Positions 34,370-43,729 of a stretch of DNA of 64,000 nucleotides are shown piece after piece. The notes beneath the pieces were generated by a model. It ran no database searches, had not been told where the DNA came from, and saw only the letters and a program-made list of their open reading frames with translations. Source of the DNA: an uncultured Alphaproteobacteria bacterium (lineage in GTDB: Bacteria; Pseudomonadota; Alphaproteobacteria; Rs-D84); NCBI GenBank assembly GCA_944389385.1, contig CALXMC010000001.1, forward strand, positions 124,001 to 188,000, read 5' to 3'. Each line of letters starts with the position of its first letter. The first letter of the stretch is position 1. The position numbers were made by a program, and so were the translations under genes.

Positions 34370-34398
34370 ATTCTATACCCAGCCGCCACAAAAATCAA
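34370..34398 (-). promoter_or_regulatory. Promoter of aspS and its T-box leader
   Basis: TTGATT (34393-34398), 17-bp spacer, TAGAAT (34370-34375) on the minus strand; start near 34363. Confidence 0.6.
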
Positions 34399-34400
34399 GT

Positions 34401-34424
34401 AAAAACCCGGGGACGCACCCCGGG
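34401..34424 (-). terminator. Terminator of tRNA-Thr
   Basis: CCCGGGG/CCCCGGG (34406-34412 with 34418-34424), 5-nt loop, then TTTTT on the minus strand; isolates tRNA-Thr from aspS. Confidence 0.85.
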
Positions 34425-34457
34425 ACAAAAACAAAAGAACGAAAGGTTAAACTTTCC

Positions 34458-34531
34458 TGGTGCCCTAAGCAAGAATCGGACTTGCGACTCGTCCTTACCA
34501 AGGACGTGTTTTACCACTAGACTATTAGGGC
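34458..34531 (-). tRNA. tRNA-Thr (GGT)
   Basis: Acceptor GCCCTAA/TTAGGGC, D-arm TAGTCTAGTGGTAAAACA, anticodon arm CGTCC-TTGGTAA-GGACG with GGT, T-arm GCAAG-TCCGATT-CTTGC, encoded CCA. Unlike the four other tRNAs in the window, no partial copy of its 3' end is seen downstream. Confidence 0.93.
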
Positions 34532-34543
34532 ACTGTACTTGTC

Positions 34544-34571
34544 ATTATAAAAGTCATATATTAAAAATCAA
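34544..34571 (-). promoter_or_regulatory. Promoter of tRNA-Thr
   Basis: TTGATT (34566-34571), 16-bp spacer, TATAAT (34544-34549) on the minus strand; identical boxes and spacing to the promoter of the 3547-3702 RNA. Confidence 0.7.
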
Positions 34572-34601
34572 GAATAAAAAACACCCCGCCGTACGGGGTG
34601 T
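34571..34601 (-). terminator. Terminator after the 34620-35198 gene
   Basis: ACACCCCG/CGGGGTGT (34581-34588 with 34594-34601), then TTTTTTATT on the minus strand. It overlaps the -35 region of the tRNA-Thr promoter. Confidence 0.85.
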
Positions 34602-34619
34602 ATTCAACAGACCTGCGCC

Positions 34620-35198
34620 CTACTCTATACAGCAATTAACCGCGTTTTTTACCCAACGCTTCAACCGCGCCATTTTACCATCAGTCACATTGTCGTCTGG
34701 GGCTTCATCGGTTATTTGGCCGATTTCATCGTTTTTTTTTACGTCTGATTTTGCCGCAGATGTCTTAACCCATTTAACATCTGCACCGCCAACCAATCCG
34801 CCCATATTCAATCCCCAGAATATGCAATACAATCCATACGAACGGTCAAACAAATCGTATGCGCCCGCTTTATCACCGGCGGCCAATGCTTTGGTGCCCA
34901 CCTCGAACAAACGCATAGACGCAGCCAACAAATGCTTGGATATGCACCAAACCTCGCCTTCGTATGAAGGAATAATTTTTTGCATCATTTGCTTGCGCTG
35001 TTCGCGAACTTCATCGATCAAATCATAAAATTCATGTTTGCCGGTTTTGGCACCTGAAAACATCAAATGTTCTTCGATTGAAATCAGGTTCATAATACCA
35101 ATTGTCAAATCCTGGTCAGACGACAAATCTTTGGGATTAACCTTTTTGGCAGCATCTAATTTTTCAACAAATTCTTTTACATTTTTGATTTTTTCCAT
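34620..35198 (-). CDS. Cytoplasmic helical protein of unknown function
   Basis: A 192-residue soluble helical protein. It contains ISIEEHLMF, a Tyr/Cys-rich stretch SYGLYCIFWGLNMGG, and an Asp/Lys-rich variable tail ending NAVNCCIE. It follows the CPIC membrane protein gene by 20 bp and is probably co-transcribed under the divergent ArsR-type regulator. Glu and His residues (EEHLM, KHEFYDLIDE) could bind metal, but this is speculation. Family not recognised. Confidence 0.65.
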   Translation of the reverse strand: MEKIKNVKEFVEKLDAAKKVNPKDLSSDQDLTIGIMNLISIEEHLMFSGAKTGKHEFYDLIDEVREQRKQMMQKIIPSYEGEVWCISKHLLAASMRLFEVGTKALAAGDKAGAYDLFDRSYGLYCIFWGLNMGGLVGGADVKWVKTSAAKSDVKKNDEIGQITDEAPDDNVTDGKMARLKRWVKNAVNCCIE

Positions 35199-35218
35199 TT
35201 TTGCCCCCTTTGCTTATT

Positions 35219-35725
35219 TTACATAAATAACCAAAACACTACACTTACCACGCCCAACGCAACCACAGGCAATACCACGCGTTCAAACGGAAAATGTGCA
35301 CGCCCGCCATTTTTGCGTTTCATCCATTCATACAGTTTTTCAACCAATATGAATACAATCATCCCCACAATCGCGCCGAATAAAATCGGGTCCAGATATA
35401 TAAATCCCAAAATCCATTCGGGCGTGTAATCTATATCCCCAAAATACGCAAACCCAATCATCGCAACAGACAGCCCAATCAACAACGCATTGCGCCCCCA
35501 AAATTTCCAACCGCGCGAATCACAGAACTTTGCCATCCAATACCCCAACAAAGTCAATAAAGCCCCGGCCCACAATCCAACAATTGCCACCGGCACCCCC
35601 AACGATTCAGCCACACCAACACCCGCACCAATCGCAATCGTGCATATCGGACACGCAGGATTCGCCACCACCACCCCAGGCAACAAAGCCACTATTGCCA
35701 CAAATATTTTTGATAATAAATTCAT
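35219..35725 (-). CDS. CPxC-motif membrane protein of unknown function
   Basis: A 168-residue membrane protein with a Sec signal (VALLPGVVVA-N) followed directly by NPACPICTIAIGAGVGV, then about four transmembrane helices. The CPIC motif near the periplasmic face suggests thiol redox or metal binding. Such proteins occur in several phyla without assigned function, as far as I know. It is divergent from a tandem ArsR-type regulator and followed by the 192-residue protein. Confidence 0.7.
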   Translation of the reverse strand: MNLLSKIFVAIVALLPGVVVANPACPICTIAIGAGVGVAESLGVPVAIVGLWAGALLTLLGYWMAKFCDSRGWKFWGRNALLIGLSVAMIGFAYFGDIDYTPEWILGFIYLDPILFGAIVGMIVFILVEKLYEWMKRKNGGRAHFPFERVVLPVVALGVVSVVFWLFM

Positions 35726-35745
35726 TTCCTTTCCTTTATTAAAAC

Positions 35746-35770
35746 ATATATAATTTAATATATATAATTT
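35746..35770. promoter_or_regulatory. Candidate operator: direct repeat upstream of the CPxC gene
   Basis: ATATATAATTT occurs at 35746-35756 and 35760-35770, in a 126-bp AT-rich gap between the divergent CPxC and ArsR-type genes. It could bind the regulator; low complexity makes chance plausible. Confidence 0.35.
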
Positions 35771-35816
35771 TCAATACATATTATTTATAATATATATCAA
35801 AAAGTCAAATAATTTA

Positions 35817-35845
35817 TTTACGAAATAAAAAAATAATGTTATATT
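35817..35845 (+). promoter_or_regulatory. Promoter of the ArsR-type regulator
   Basis: TTTACG (35817-35822), 17-bp spacer, TATATT (35840-35845). The ATG at 35852 starts 6 nt later, so the mRNA is probably leaderless. Confidence 0.45.
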
Positions 35846-35851
35846 AACAAT

Positions 35852-36520
35852 ATGTCGAACAATATTTTACCAGATGTAAAAATAAAATGTATGTTACCGG
35901 ACACAATTATGACGCGCGCAGTCCGCGGTTTAACATACATTGCGCATCCATTGCGATTACGCATCTTGGAATTTTTGGATGTAAATGGCGCATCGTCTGT
36001 ATCTGCGATTGCGAACGGCGTTGGTGCTGAACAAATGTTGGTATCACAATCATTGCGTAAAATGCGCGATGCTGAATTGGTTCGCACACACAGACGTGGT
36101 ATATTTGTATATTACGAAATTTGTCGCGAATACCCCGCCAGTATATTTGTATGTATGCGAAAATTATTCGGCCACATGACCGACCAGTTCAGATTTTTAC
36201 GCACAGGTCACAAAGAAATTTTACCCACTGATTATACAACCATGGTCGCGAACAGAATAAAATTATTTGCCAATTATGACAAAATGCGAATATTGGAATA
36301 TTTAACATACAGCGGCGAATCATGCGTATCCGACATAGTATCTGGGACAAACATTCCGCAAATCAAGGTGTCACAGTACTTAAAAAAATTATTGGATGAT
36401 GATTTTGTAAAATCGCGTCGTGACGGCCGGCATGTATATTATGAAATAACGCCCGGCGTGCATAAAACCACAATTGGATGTATACATAAACGTTACGATA
36501 AAAACGGCAATAAATTTTAG
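35852..36520 (+). CDS. Tandem ArsR-type winged-helix transcriptional regulator
   Basis: A 222-residue protein with two ArsR-like winged-helix domains in one chain. The first reads HPLRLRILEFLDVNGASSVSAI...LVSQSLRKMRDAELVRTHRRGIFVYYEI, the second DKMRILEYLTYSGESCVSDI...KVSQYLKKLLDDDFVKSRRDGRHVYYEI (shown in parts). This is a covalent version of the usual ArsR dimer. Cys in the second helix region (ESCVSD) recalls metal-sensing CVC sites but is single. It probably controls the divergent CPxC gene pair. Confidence 0.82.
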   Translation: MSNNILPDVKIKCMLPDTIMTRAVRGLTYIAHPLRLRILEFLDVNGASSVSAIANGVGAEQMLVSQSLRKMRDAELVRTHRRGIFVYYEICREYPASIFVCMRKLFGHMTDQFRFLRTGHKEILPTDYTTMVANRIKLFANYDKMRILEYLTYSGESCVSDIVSGTNIPQIKVSQYLKKLLDDDFVKSRRDGRHVYYEITPGVHKTTIGCIHKRYDKNGNKF

Positions 36521-36522
36521 TT

Positions 36523-36575
36523 CAAAAAACAAAATCGGGACAAGCCCGATTTAATTTTTGGTAGCGAAGGAGGGA
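36523..36575 (-). repeat. Exact 53-bp copy of the tRNA-Met 3' end plus terminator
   Basis: Identical to 36683-36735, which hold the last 17 nt of tRNA-Met (with CCA) and its terminator hairpin AAATCGGG/CCCGATTT. The copy lies 160 bp downstream of the tRNA. Between them, 36647-36673 is a perfect 10-bp hairpin with 7-nt loop whose arms are the tRNA-Met T-arm in direct and inverted orientation (36664-36678 inverted). Confidence 0.85.
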
Positions 36576-36691
36576 ATTCGCCACAGGTGTATCTGCGCAA
36601 ATTTGCATTCTGCAACCGGCGCGTTTCCACACGCCTATTTGCTTGATTGAACCCCCTTGCCTCGGGGGTTCAAGTCCCAATACAAAAAACA

Positions 36692-36712
36692 AAATCGGGA
36701 CAAGCCCGATTT
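36692..36712 (-). terminator. Terminator of tRNA-Met
   Basis: AAATCGGG/CCCGATTT (36692-36699 with 36705-36712), loop ACAAG, then TTTGTTTTTT on the minus strand. A second identical terminator at 36532-36552 follows the partial copy and can also end the convergent ArsR-type gene. Confidence 0.85.
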
Positions 36713-36718
36713 AATTTT

Positions 36719-36795
36719 TGGTAGCGAAGGAGGGACTTGAACCCCCGACACGCGGATTATGATTCCGCTGCTCTAACCACCTGAGCTACTTCGCC
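36719..36795 (-). tRNA. tRNA-Met (CAT), elongator
   Basis: Acceptor GGCGAAG/CTTCGCT (first pair G-U), D-arm with AGCTCAGGTGGTTAGAGC, anticodon arm GCGGA-ATCATAA-TCCGC read with CAT, T-arm CGGGGG-TTCAAGT-CCC, encoded CCA. It resembles alphaproteobacterial elongator tRNA-Met rather than tRNA-Ile2, but CAT anticodons need care. Confidence 0.9.
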
Positions 36796-36805
36796 AGTGC
36801 CCCGC

Positions 36806-36833
36806 ATTATATCAAACTTTTTTATAATTGCAA
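36806..36833 (-). promoter_or_regulatory. Promoter of tRNA-Met
   Basis: TTGCAA (36828-36833), 16-bp spacer, TATAAT (36806-36811) on the minus strand. Confidence 0.7.
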
Positions 36834-36908
36834 GCGAAACGATAACACATATAAAAATATGCTTTTATTCATATAAAAAATTCATTATATTTTTTAATAA
36901 ATTACACT

Positions 36909-36936
36909 TGCAAAAAAACGTCATTTATAGTAGAAT
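36909..36936 (+). promoter_or_regulatory. Promoter giving a leaderless pagL-like mRNA
   Basis: TTGCAA (36909-36914), 16-bp spacer, TAGAAT (36931-36936). The ATG at 36944 lies 7 nt after the -10 box. Confidence 0.55.
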
Positions 36937-36943
36937 TGCGTTC

Positions 36944-37504
36944 ATGAAAAAAATCGCAATTTCTTTCTTTACGTTAATTTTTGCCACATCTGCGGCATTG
37001 GCGGACACGAATCCGTTTATGGGCGAACACAATCATCAAATCGCACTGAATGTGGGCGCGGGTGTAAACAGTGGTTTTATCGTTCCCCCACCGACCCAGT
37101 TTGTGCCTTTTGTATTTTTGCATTTCCAGTATTCACAACCGACGACTTTTTTCAAAATTCCCGCCCGTCAATCGATTAACATCGGGCAAACATTGGGATT
37201 TGGTACCGGATACGGTTGGGATTGGACTGATTTCACAATTCCGATGATATTTTTATCCGAAGACATTGCGATTGCGCACGGAAAAAATTGGTATTTTTCA
37301 ACGGGCGTCGGCGTCGGGTTACAGGCGCAACAAAACGAACGCCTGGGCGCAAAATTGCTGTTCCAATTCAAATTGGCGGGCGGTTACAGAATAAACGATA
37401 AATGGGGCATCGAATTGTTCGTCCAACATTTCTCGAACGCGAATACCGCGCCCGAAAACAATTCGTACGCATTTTACGGAACCGGCTTTACATACAGTTT
37501 TTAA
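36944..37504 (+). CDS. PagL-like lipid A 3-O-deacylase / acyloxyacyl hydrolase
   Basis: A 186-residue outer-membrane protein: signal peptide (MKKIAISFFTLIFATSAALA), then a beta-barrel ending in the aromatic C-terminus YSF. The stretch VQHFSNANTAPENN holds the His-x-Ser pair of PagL with a following Glu, the catalytic set of the family, which removes the 3-O acyl chain of lipid A. No ribosome site precedes the ATG; the promoter position implies a leaderless mRNA. Lipid A genes lpxC and lpxK lie 10 kb away. Confidence 0.78.
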   Translation: MKKIAISFFTLIFATSAALADTNPFMGEHNHQIALNVGAGVNSGFIVPPPTQFVPFVFLHFQYSQPTTFFKIPARQSINIGQTLGFGTGYGWDWTDFTIPMIFLSEDIAIAHGKNWYFSTGVGVGLQAQQNERLGAKLLFQFKLAGGYRINDKWGIELFVQHFSNANTAPENNSYAFYGTGFTYSF

Positions 37505-37512
37505 CCGTATTC

Positions 37513-38175
37513 TTACCACTCGATTGGTTGTTTGCCGTGCGCGATTAAATATTCATTTGCGCGTGAAAAATGATGATTACCAAAAAATCCACGACTGGCC
37601 GACAACGGCGACGGATGCACACTTTTTAATATTAAATTATTTTCAGGGTTAACAAATTCGGCCTTTCGCTGGGCATAACTGCCCCACAGCATATAAACAA
37701 TATTTGGCCGCAATGAAACCGCACGTATTACAGCATCGGTAAATTGCTCCCACCCGCGCCCGACATGCGAAGCCGCCCTGTGCGCCGCAACAGTCAGCGT
37801 AGAATTTAATAACAACACCCCCTGCTTGGCCCAACATGTTAAATCTCCATGCGTAACCGACGGCCGCCCCAAATCATTTTGAATTTCTTTATATATATTC
37901 ACCAAAGACGGCGGAATTGGCGTCGGCGGCAACACTGAAAAACACAGCCCATGCGCCTGACCCGGTTCATGATATGGGTCTTGACCAATAATCACAACCT
38001 TTACATTATCCAACGGACACAAATTAAACGCATTAAAAATATTGCCGGCCGCAGGATACACCGCATGCCCCGCCAGATATTCACCCCGCACAAAATCAGT
38101 CAATTTAATAAAATAATCTTTATCGAATTCCGCGCCCAGCGCATCTTTCCAAGATTGTTCAATTTTCACATCCAT
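37513..38175 (-). CDS. ung: Uracil-DNA glycosylase (family 1)
   Basis: A 220-residue Ung. Catalytic GQDPYHEPGQAHGLCFSV contains the active Asp and His of motif A, LLLNSTLTV follows, and HPSPLSASRGF is the minor-groove motif. It removes uracil from DNA. It overlaps the HhH glycosylase gene by 17 bp and is last in the gyrB operon. Confidence 0.96.
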   Translation of the reverse strand: MDVKIEQSWKDALGAEFDKDYFIKLTDFVRGEYLAGHAVYPAAGNIFNAFNLCPLDNVKVVIIGQDPYHEPGQAHGLCFSVLPPTPIPPSLVNIYKEIQNDLGRPSVTHGDLTCWAKQGVLLLNSTLTVAAHRAASHVGRGWEQFTDAVIRAVSLRPNIVYMLWGSYAQRKAEFVNPENNLILKSVHPSPLSASRGFFGNHHFSRANEYLIAHGKQPIEW

Positions 38176-38827
38176 TTTTTAATTCCTTGATTAAACCAAC
38201 TTGTGAACTTTTCCAAAGAACAACATCTATATACCCGCGTGGCAATCCGGTCTGATTACACAAATCATCAAACATCGCATCACATGCGCACCTGATTTCC
38301 GGGCATAATTTTTTATTATCTATTTTTGCGGTCAATGCCGGATTTCCTGCATACAGCACGCCCAAACGCTGAATCCAAATATCGTATTTTACAACATCTT
38401 CACCCAGGTTTCGCGCCAAATGATTTGCTGTAATTTTTCCAATATGCGGCAACCGCGACAAAAAATTTACACGCGCCCCCGTATCATTTTGCAAATAATA
38501 TTCATCCCGCAATTGCGCCCGATTTTCCCATATTTTACAAACTGCATTTATTTTGTTTTTATTATGAAACAACGCAAACAATCCATCAAAATCCGCACCA
38601 TTTGTACGAATATAATCCATAATTTGCGCATGAATTTTTTTGGCCGTTTTTTGTGAAAACCCACCCGCCAGTATCACATAGATACAATTTTCAGCAAACG
38701 CATCCGCATCCAGAATACGCCTATGTGATAAATTTTCTTTGATTTCATCAAACGATTGCGCATCGGAATCCAACCCCATTTCGCGCAAACGGGCATCTAA
38801 ATCAAAAAACCAATCGGCCGTAAACAT
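38159..38827 (-). CDS. HhH-GPD-type DNA glycosylase-like protein
   Basis: A 222-residue helical protein with a helix-hairpin-helix LPHIGKITANHLARNLG followed by DVVKYDIWIQRLG, the arrangement of HhH-GPD base-excision glycosylases, where the Asp is catalytic. LAGGFSQKTAKKI earlier matches the helix that carries the substrate-recognition residues. No C-terminal Fe-S Cys cluster is evident. The specific lesion is unknown. It is sandwiched between a JAMM protein gene and ung. Confidence 0.7.
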   Translation of the reverse strand: MFTADWFFDLDARLREMGLDSDAQSFDEIKENLSHRRILDADAFAENCIYVILAGGFSQKTAKKIHAQIMDYIRTNGADFDGLFALFHNKNKINAVCKIWENRAQLRDEYYLQNDTGARVNFLSRLPHIGKITANHLARNLGEDVVKYDIWIQRLGVLYAGNPALTAKIDNKKLCPEIRCACDAMFDDLCNQTGLPRGYIDVVLWKSSQVGLIKELKNGCEN

Positions 38828-38830
38828 ATT

Positions 38831-39499
38831 TTATCGATATTCCCTGCCACGATTTATAATAACATCTGGACTTTGATAACTTTTTAATCGTTTAATTTCA
38901 CCCGAAGGCATTCGTTCATAAACCTCGTTAAATTTATAATAATCATTTCCATCATAAAACAGAAAATTAAAATTACCATCTGCAACCAGGCAAGAAATTA
39001 AACAAATATTATTATTATCAAAAACCTGATTGTCTTTACGAAACTGCATATACGCCTTCATATCACCCAAGGAAAAATTCGTATAATAACTTCCTGTTTT
39101 TGGATGTGAATGCCCATGTACAACGACATCTGTTCCATCCTTTTTTGATTTTGATATAAAATCTTGCAAATAAGAGTTAAGCTCTGAAAATCTTGCTTCG
39201 GTCCTTTCGCTTATACCCGACGAAACATAATTATCTATAATAACATTTTGTCCTTGGTTTTTACCAAATAACAGGAACGGGATTTCATATCCCACTTCTT
39301 TACTTGCATCATCAACAGCGAATAAAAATTCTGCCACTTCATCAGATAAAAAAATCTTTCCCTGTGGAACAATCCCCAAAAGACTGTTCCTGACAGGAAA
39401 ATTTTCTTCATCATTTCCAGGAATTTTTATAATTTTACCGGCAAGTTTTGCTTTTGCCTTTAACAAATAACTTGCATCGGAAAAACGTCCTGTATCCAT
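38831..39499 (-). CDS. JAMM/MPN+ metalloprotease-like protein
   Basis: A 222-residue protein with the JAMM zinc motif HSHP...S-x-x-D in VVVHGHSHPKTGS...FSLGDM. An upstream Glu in YEIPFLLFG could complete the site. Bacterial JAB-domain proteins remove ubiquitin-like or ThiS/MoaD-like tails or process phage proteins; no such partner is visible. It lies between gyrB (18 bp) and the HhH glycosylase (3 bp) in one operon. Confidence 0.65.
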   Translation of the reverse strand: MDTGRFSDASYLLKAKAKLAGKIIKIPGNDEENFPVRNSLLGIVPQGKIFLSDEVAEFLFAVDDASKEVGYEIPFLLFGKNQGQNVIIDNYVSSGISERTEARFSELNSYLQDFISKSKKDGTDVVVHGHSHPKTGSYYTNFSLGDMKAYMQFRKDNQVFDNNNICLISCLVADGNFNFLFYDGNDYYKFNEVYERMPSGEIKRLKSYQSPDVIINRGREYR

Positions 39500-39517
39500 A
39501 TTTTGTTTCCATTTACA

Positions 39518-41938
<2,421 letters not shown>

Positions 41939-41945
41939 CTATGTT

Positions 41946-41974
41946 ACAATAGCAATTTGTGCTATAATTTTCAA
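41946..41974 (-). promoter_or_regulatory. Promoter of the gyrB operon
   Basis: TTGAAA (41969-41974), 17-bp spacer, TATTGT (41946-41951) on the minus strand, with a plus-strand TATAAT (41963-41968) overlapping for the divergent gene. Confidence 0.5.
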
Positions 41975-42063
41975 GGAAAAAGGGGATTGGTTTATATAAT
42001 TTTATACCCTGTTAAACCAAGTTATAAACCTGATATTTACAGGTAAAAATATGGGGGAAAACG

Positions 42064-42633
42064 ATGAAATTTAAGTTACTGTATTTCGGCGAAATTTTAA
42101 TAAACCCAAAAAAACGTTCGCAACATATATCTGACATTCGTATGCAGTTCCACCCACAATTAAAAAAACTGTTGGAACATCAGCCGTGGGACAATATGAC
42201 AAAATACATGATGCCCGGCGCAACCAAAAGTCCGATTACAACGCGTCATGTGGGCGGAATAGATTGGAATCCGATAATTACACCAAACCTGAAATTATTG
42301 GCAGAAATAGATATTCAAATGATGCACCCTGAAATAGTGGGACTGCCGCACAGCGATATAGACAACCGTGTAAAAACGATATTGGACGGCCTGCGTTGCC
42401 CCCAAAACGAACATGAAATCGGGGAAAACACACCGCGTGACATCGGCCCGATATATACATTATTGGACGACGACCATTTGATTACAAAATTGTCTGTTAA
42501 CACCAGCCACTTGTTATCAACAGAAATCTTTAACCCAAGCCACTCTCATACGCCCGACACAATATTTATGATGTTGGATGTGAACGTCCGTGTGGCCGAG
42601 GGCACATTGGAAAACTTGCCGTTTATGGTATAA
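42064..42633 (+). CDS. RusA-like endodeoxyribonuclease
   Basis: A 189-residue protein. The stretch SDIDNRVKTILDGL followed 40 residues later by LLDDDHLITKL matches the RusA Holliday-junction resolvase core, in which Asp residues of D-x-D-N and D-D bind metal. RusA is usually phage-borne and about 120 residues, so this form is long and has a distinct N-terminus (WDNMTKYMMPGATKSPITT). GGGGGA precedes the start. If active it could substitute for RuvC, which is not near ruvA here. Confidence 0.6.
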   Translation: MKFKLLYFGEILINPKKRSQHISDIRMQFHPQLKKLLEHQPWDNMTKYMMPGATKSPITTRHVGGIDWNPIITPNLKLLAEIDIQMMHPEIVGLPHSDIDNRVKTILDGLRCPQNEHEIGENTPRDIGPIYTLLDDDHLITKLSVNTSHLLSTEIFNPSHSHTPDTIFMMLDVNVRVAEGTLENLPFMV

Positions 42634-42648
42634 AGCGTCATTAACGTT

Positions 42649-43728
42649 TTATACCACGGTCAGGGCACTTGTAATCTGGTCTTGCATCTGGAACGTGCCC
42701 AACACCACCCACGCAATAATCGCAGAAACCAATAAAATCCCCAAACTGTTCATAACATTGGACACAGATTCCATTTTTCGCACAGACTGCTCTAAATAAT
42801 CATTGGCGACCCGCCCCATATTTTTATCAAAATCATTCATATCGGCATAAATCGCTAAATCGCCTATGATTTCAGCATTTGGGAAATCATGCCTTGTATT
42901 ATTCAAAGCATTTCCCAGATTTGCGCCATTGGCGATATAGTGTAATGTATCTTCCAATATATTACGCAAATATTTATTTGAACTGTCGGCCAACATACGC
43001 ATCGCATCTGGTATAGTAATTCCGGCCGCCACCATGGCCGACAAACTCATCAGCCATCCAACAGACATTTGAATTTTATAAACATTCCATGGCGGCAATT
43101 TATCAAAAAATGTGCGCATACGTCCGGTCCAGTTTGGTAAACTTAACCAAATAATTGCGATTAAACCGACAAAAACACCCAACACAACATACCAATACTG
43201 GATTGAAAACTCGGACAACCAAATCAACGACGACGCCATTCCACGCCAAACCATATTATCGCCGGCAATTTCGGCCAATGGTGGCACCAGATATATCCCC
43301 ACCAACATAATAATCCCGAATGTCAATGCCAACAAAAACAAAGGATAAGCAATTGCACTGAACATCGCACGCCGTATACGCGAAGTGCCGTCCACAACCC
43401 GGCTGACATTTTCCAATGCAACAACCAAATCAGACAAATTTCCCGACATAACCAACAAAGTCTCGTTTGCCGGCACCCAACCGCGTGTTGCATCTGAAAA
43501 ACTCATACCTCGTTCCAGATTTTTTTGCCATTCACGCATAACAATTGCAAAAGGCTCGTTTGGTTTTTTACCACCATGTGACTCGATGGCCTCTAATCGC
43601 CCCAGCGCATCCATCAACGTAAAATCATTACGCAACAATGACGCCAGTTTTCGTGCGGTTGCCATACGTTTTTCTGTATCCATACGAAAAACCAGGCGTG
43701 CATACCATAAATCCATTTTTGTCGTCAT
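42649..43728 (-). CDS. pilR: Type IVb pilus inner-membrane platform protein (PilR/GspF-type)
   Basis: A 359-residue GspF/PilC-fold protein with two cytoplasmic domains and three transmembrane helices (YPLFLLALTFGIIMLVGIYLV, YVVLGVFVGLIAIIWLSL, LGILLVSAIIAWVVLG). GMSFSDA and AAGITIPDAMRML are typical of the repeated domains. The start is placed at MTTKMDLWY, 1 bp after the ATPase stop; the frame is open 20 codons upstream. It would anchor the assembly ATPase. Confidence 0.82.
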   Translation of the reverse strand: MTTKMDLWYARLVFRMDTEKRMATARKLASLLRNDFTLMDALGRLEAIESHGGKKPNEPFAIVMREWQKNLERGMSFSDATRGWVPANETLLVMSGNLSDLVVALENVSRVVDGTSRIRRAMFSAIAYPLFLLALTFGIIMLVGIYLVPPLAEIAGDNMVWRGMASSLIWLSEFSIQYWYVVLGVFVGLIAIIWLSLPNWTGRMRTFFDKLPPWNVYKIQMSVGWLMSLSAMVAAGITIPDAMRMLADSSNKYLRNILEDTLHYIANGANLGNALNNTRHDFPNAEIIGDLAIYADMNDFDKNMGRVANDYLEQSVRKMESVSNVMNSLGILLVSAIIAWVVLGTFQMQDQITSALTVV

Positions 43729-43729
43729 A

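Noticed and set aside
36719-36795. tRNA-Ile2 (CAT, lysidine-modified)
   Set aside because: The D-arm and T-arm look like alphaproteobacterial elongator tRNA-Met; tilS-dependent identity cannot be excluded by eye but is less likely.
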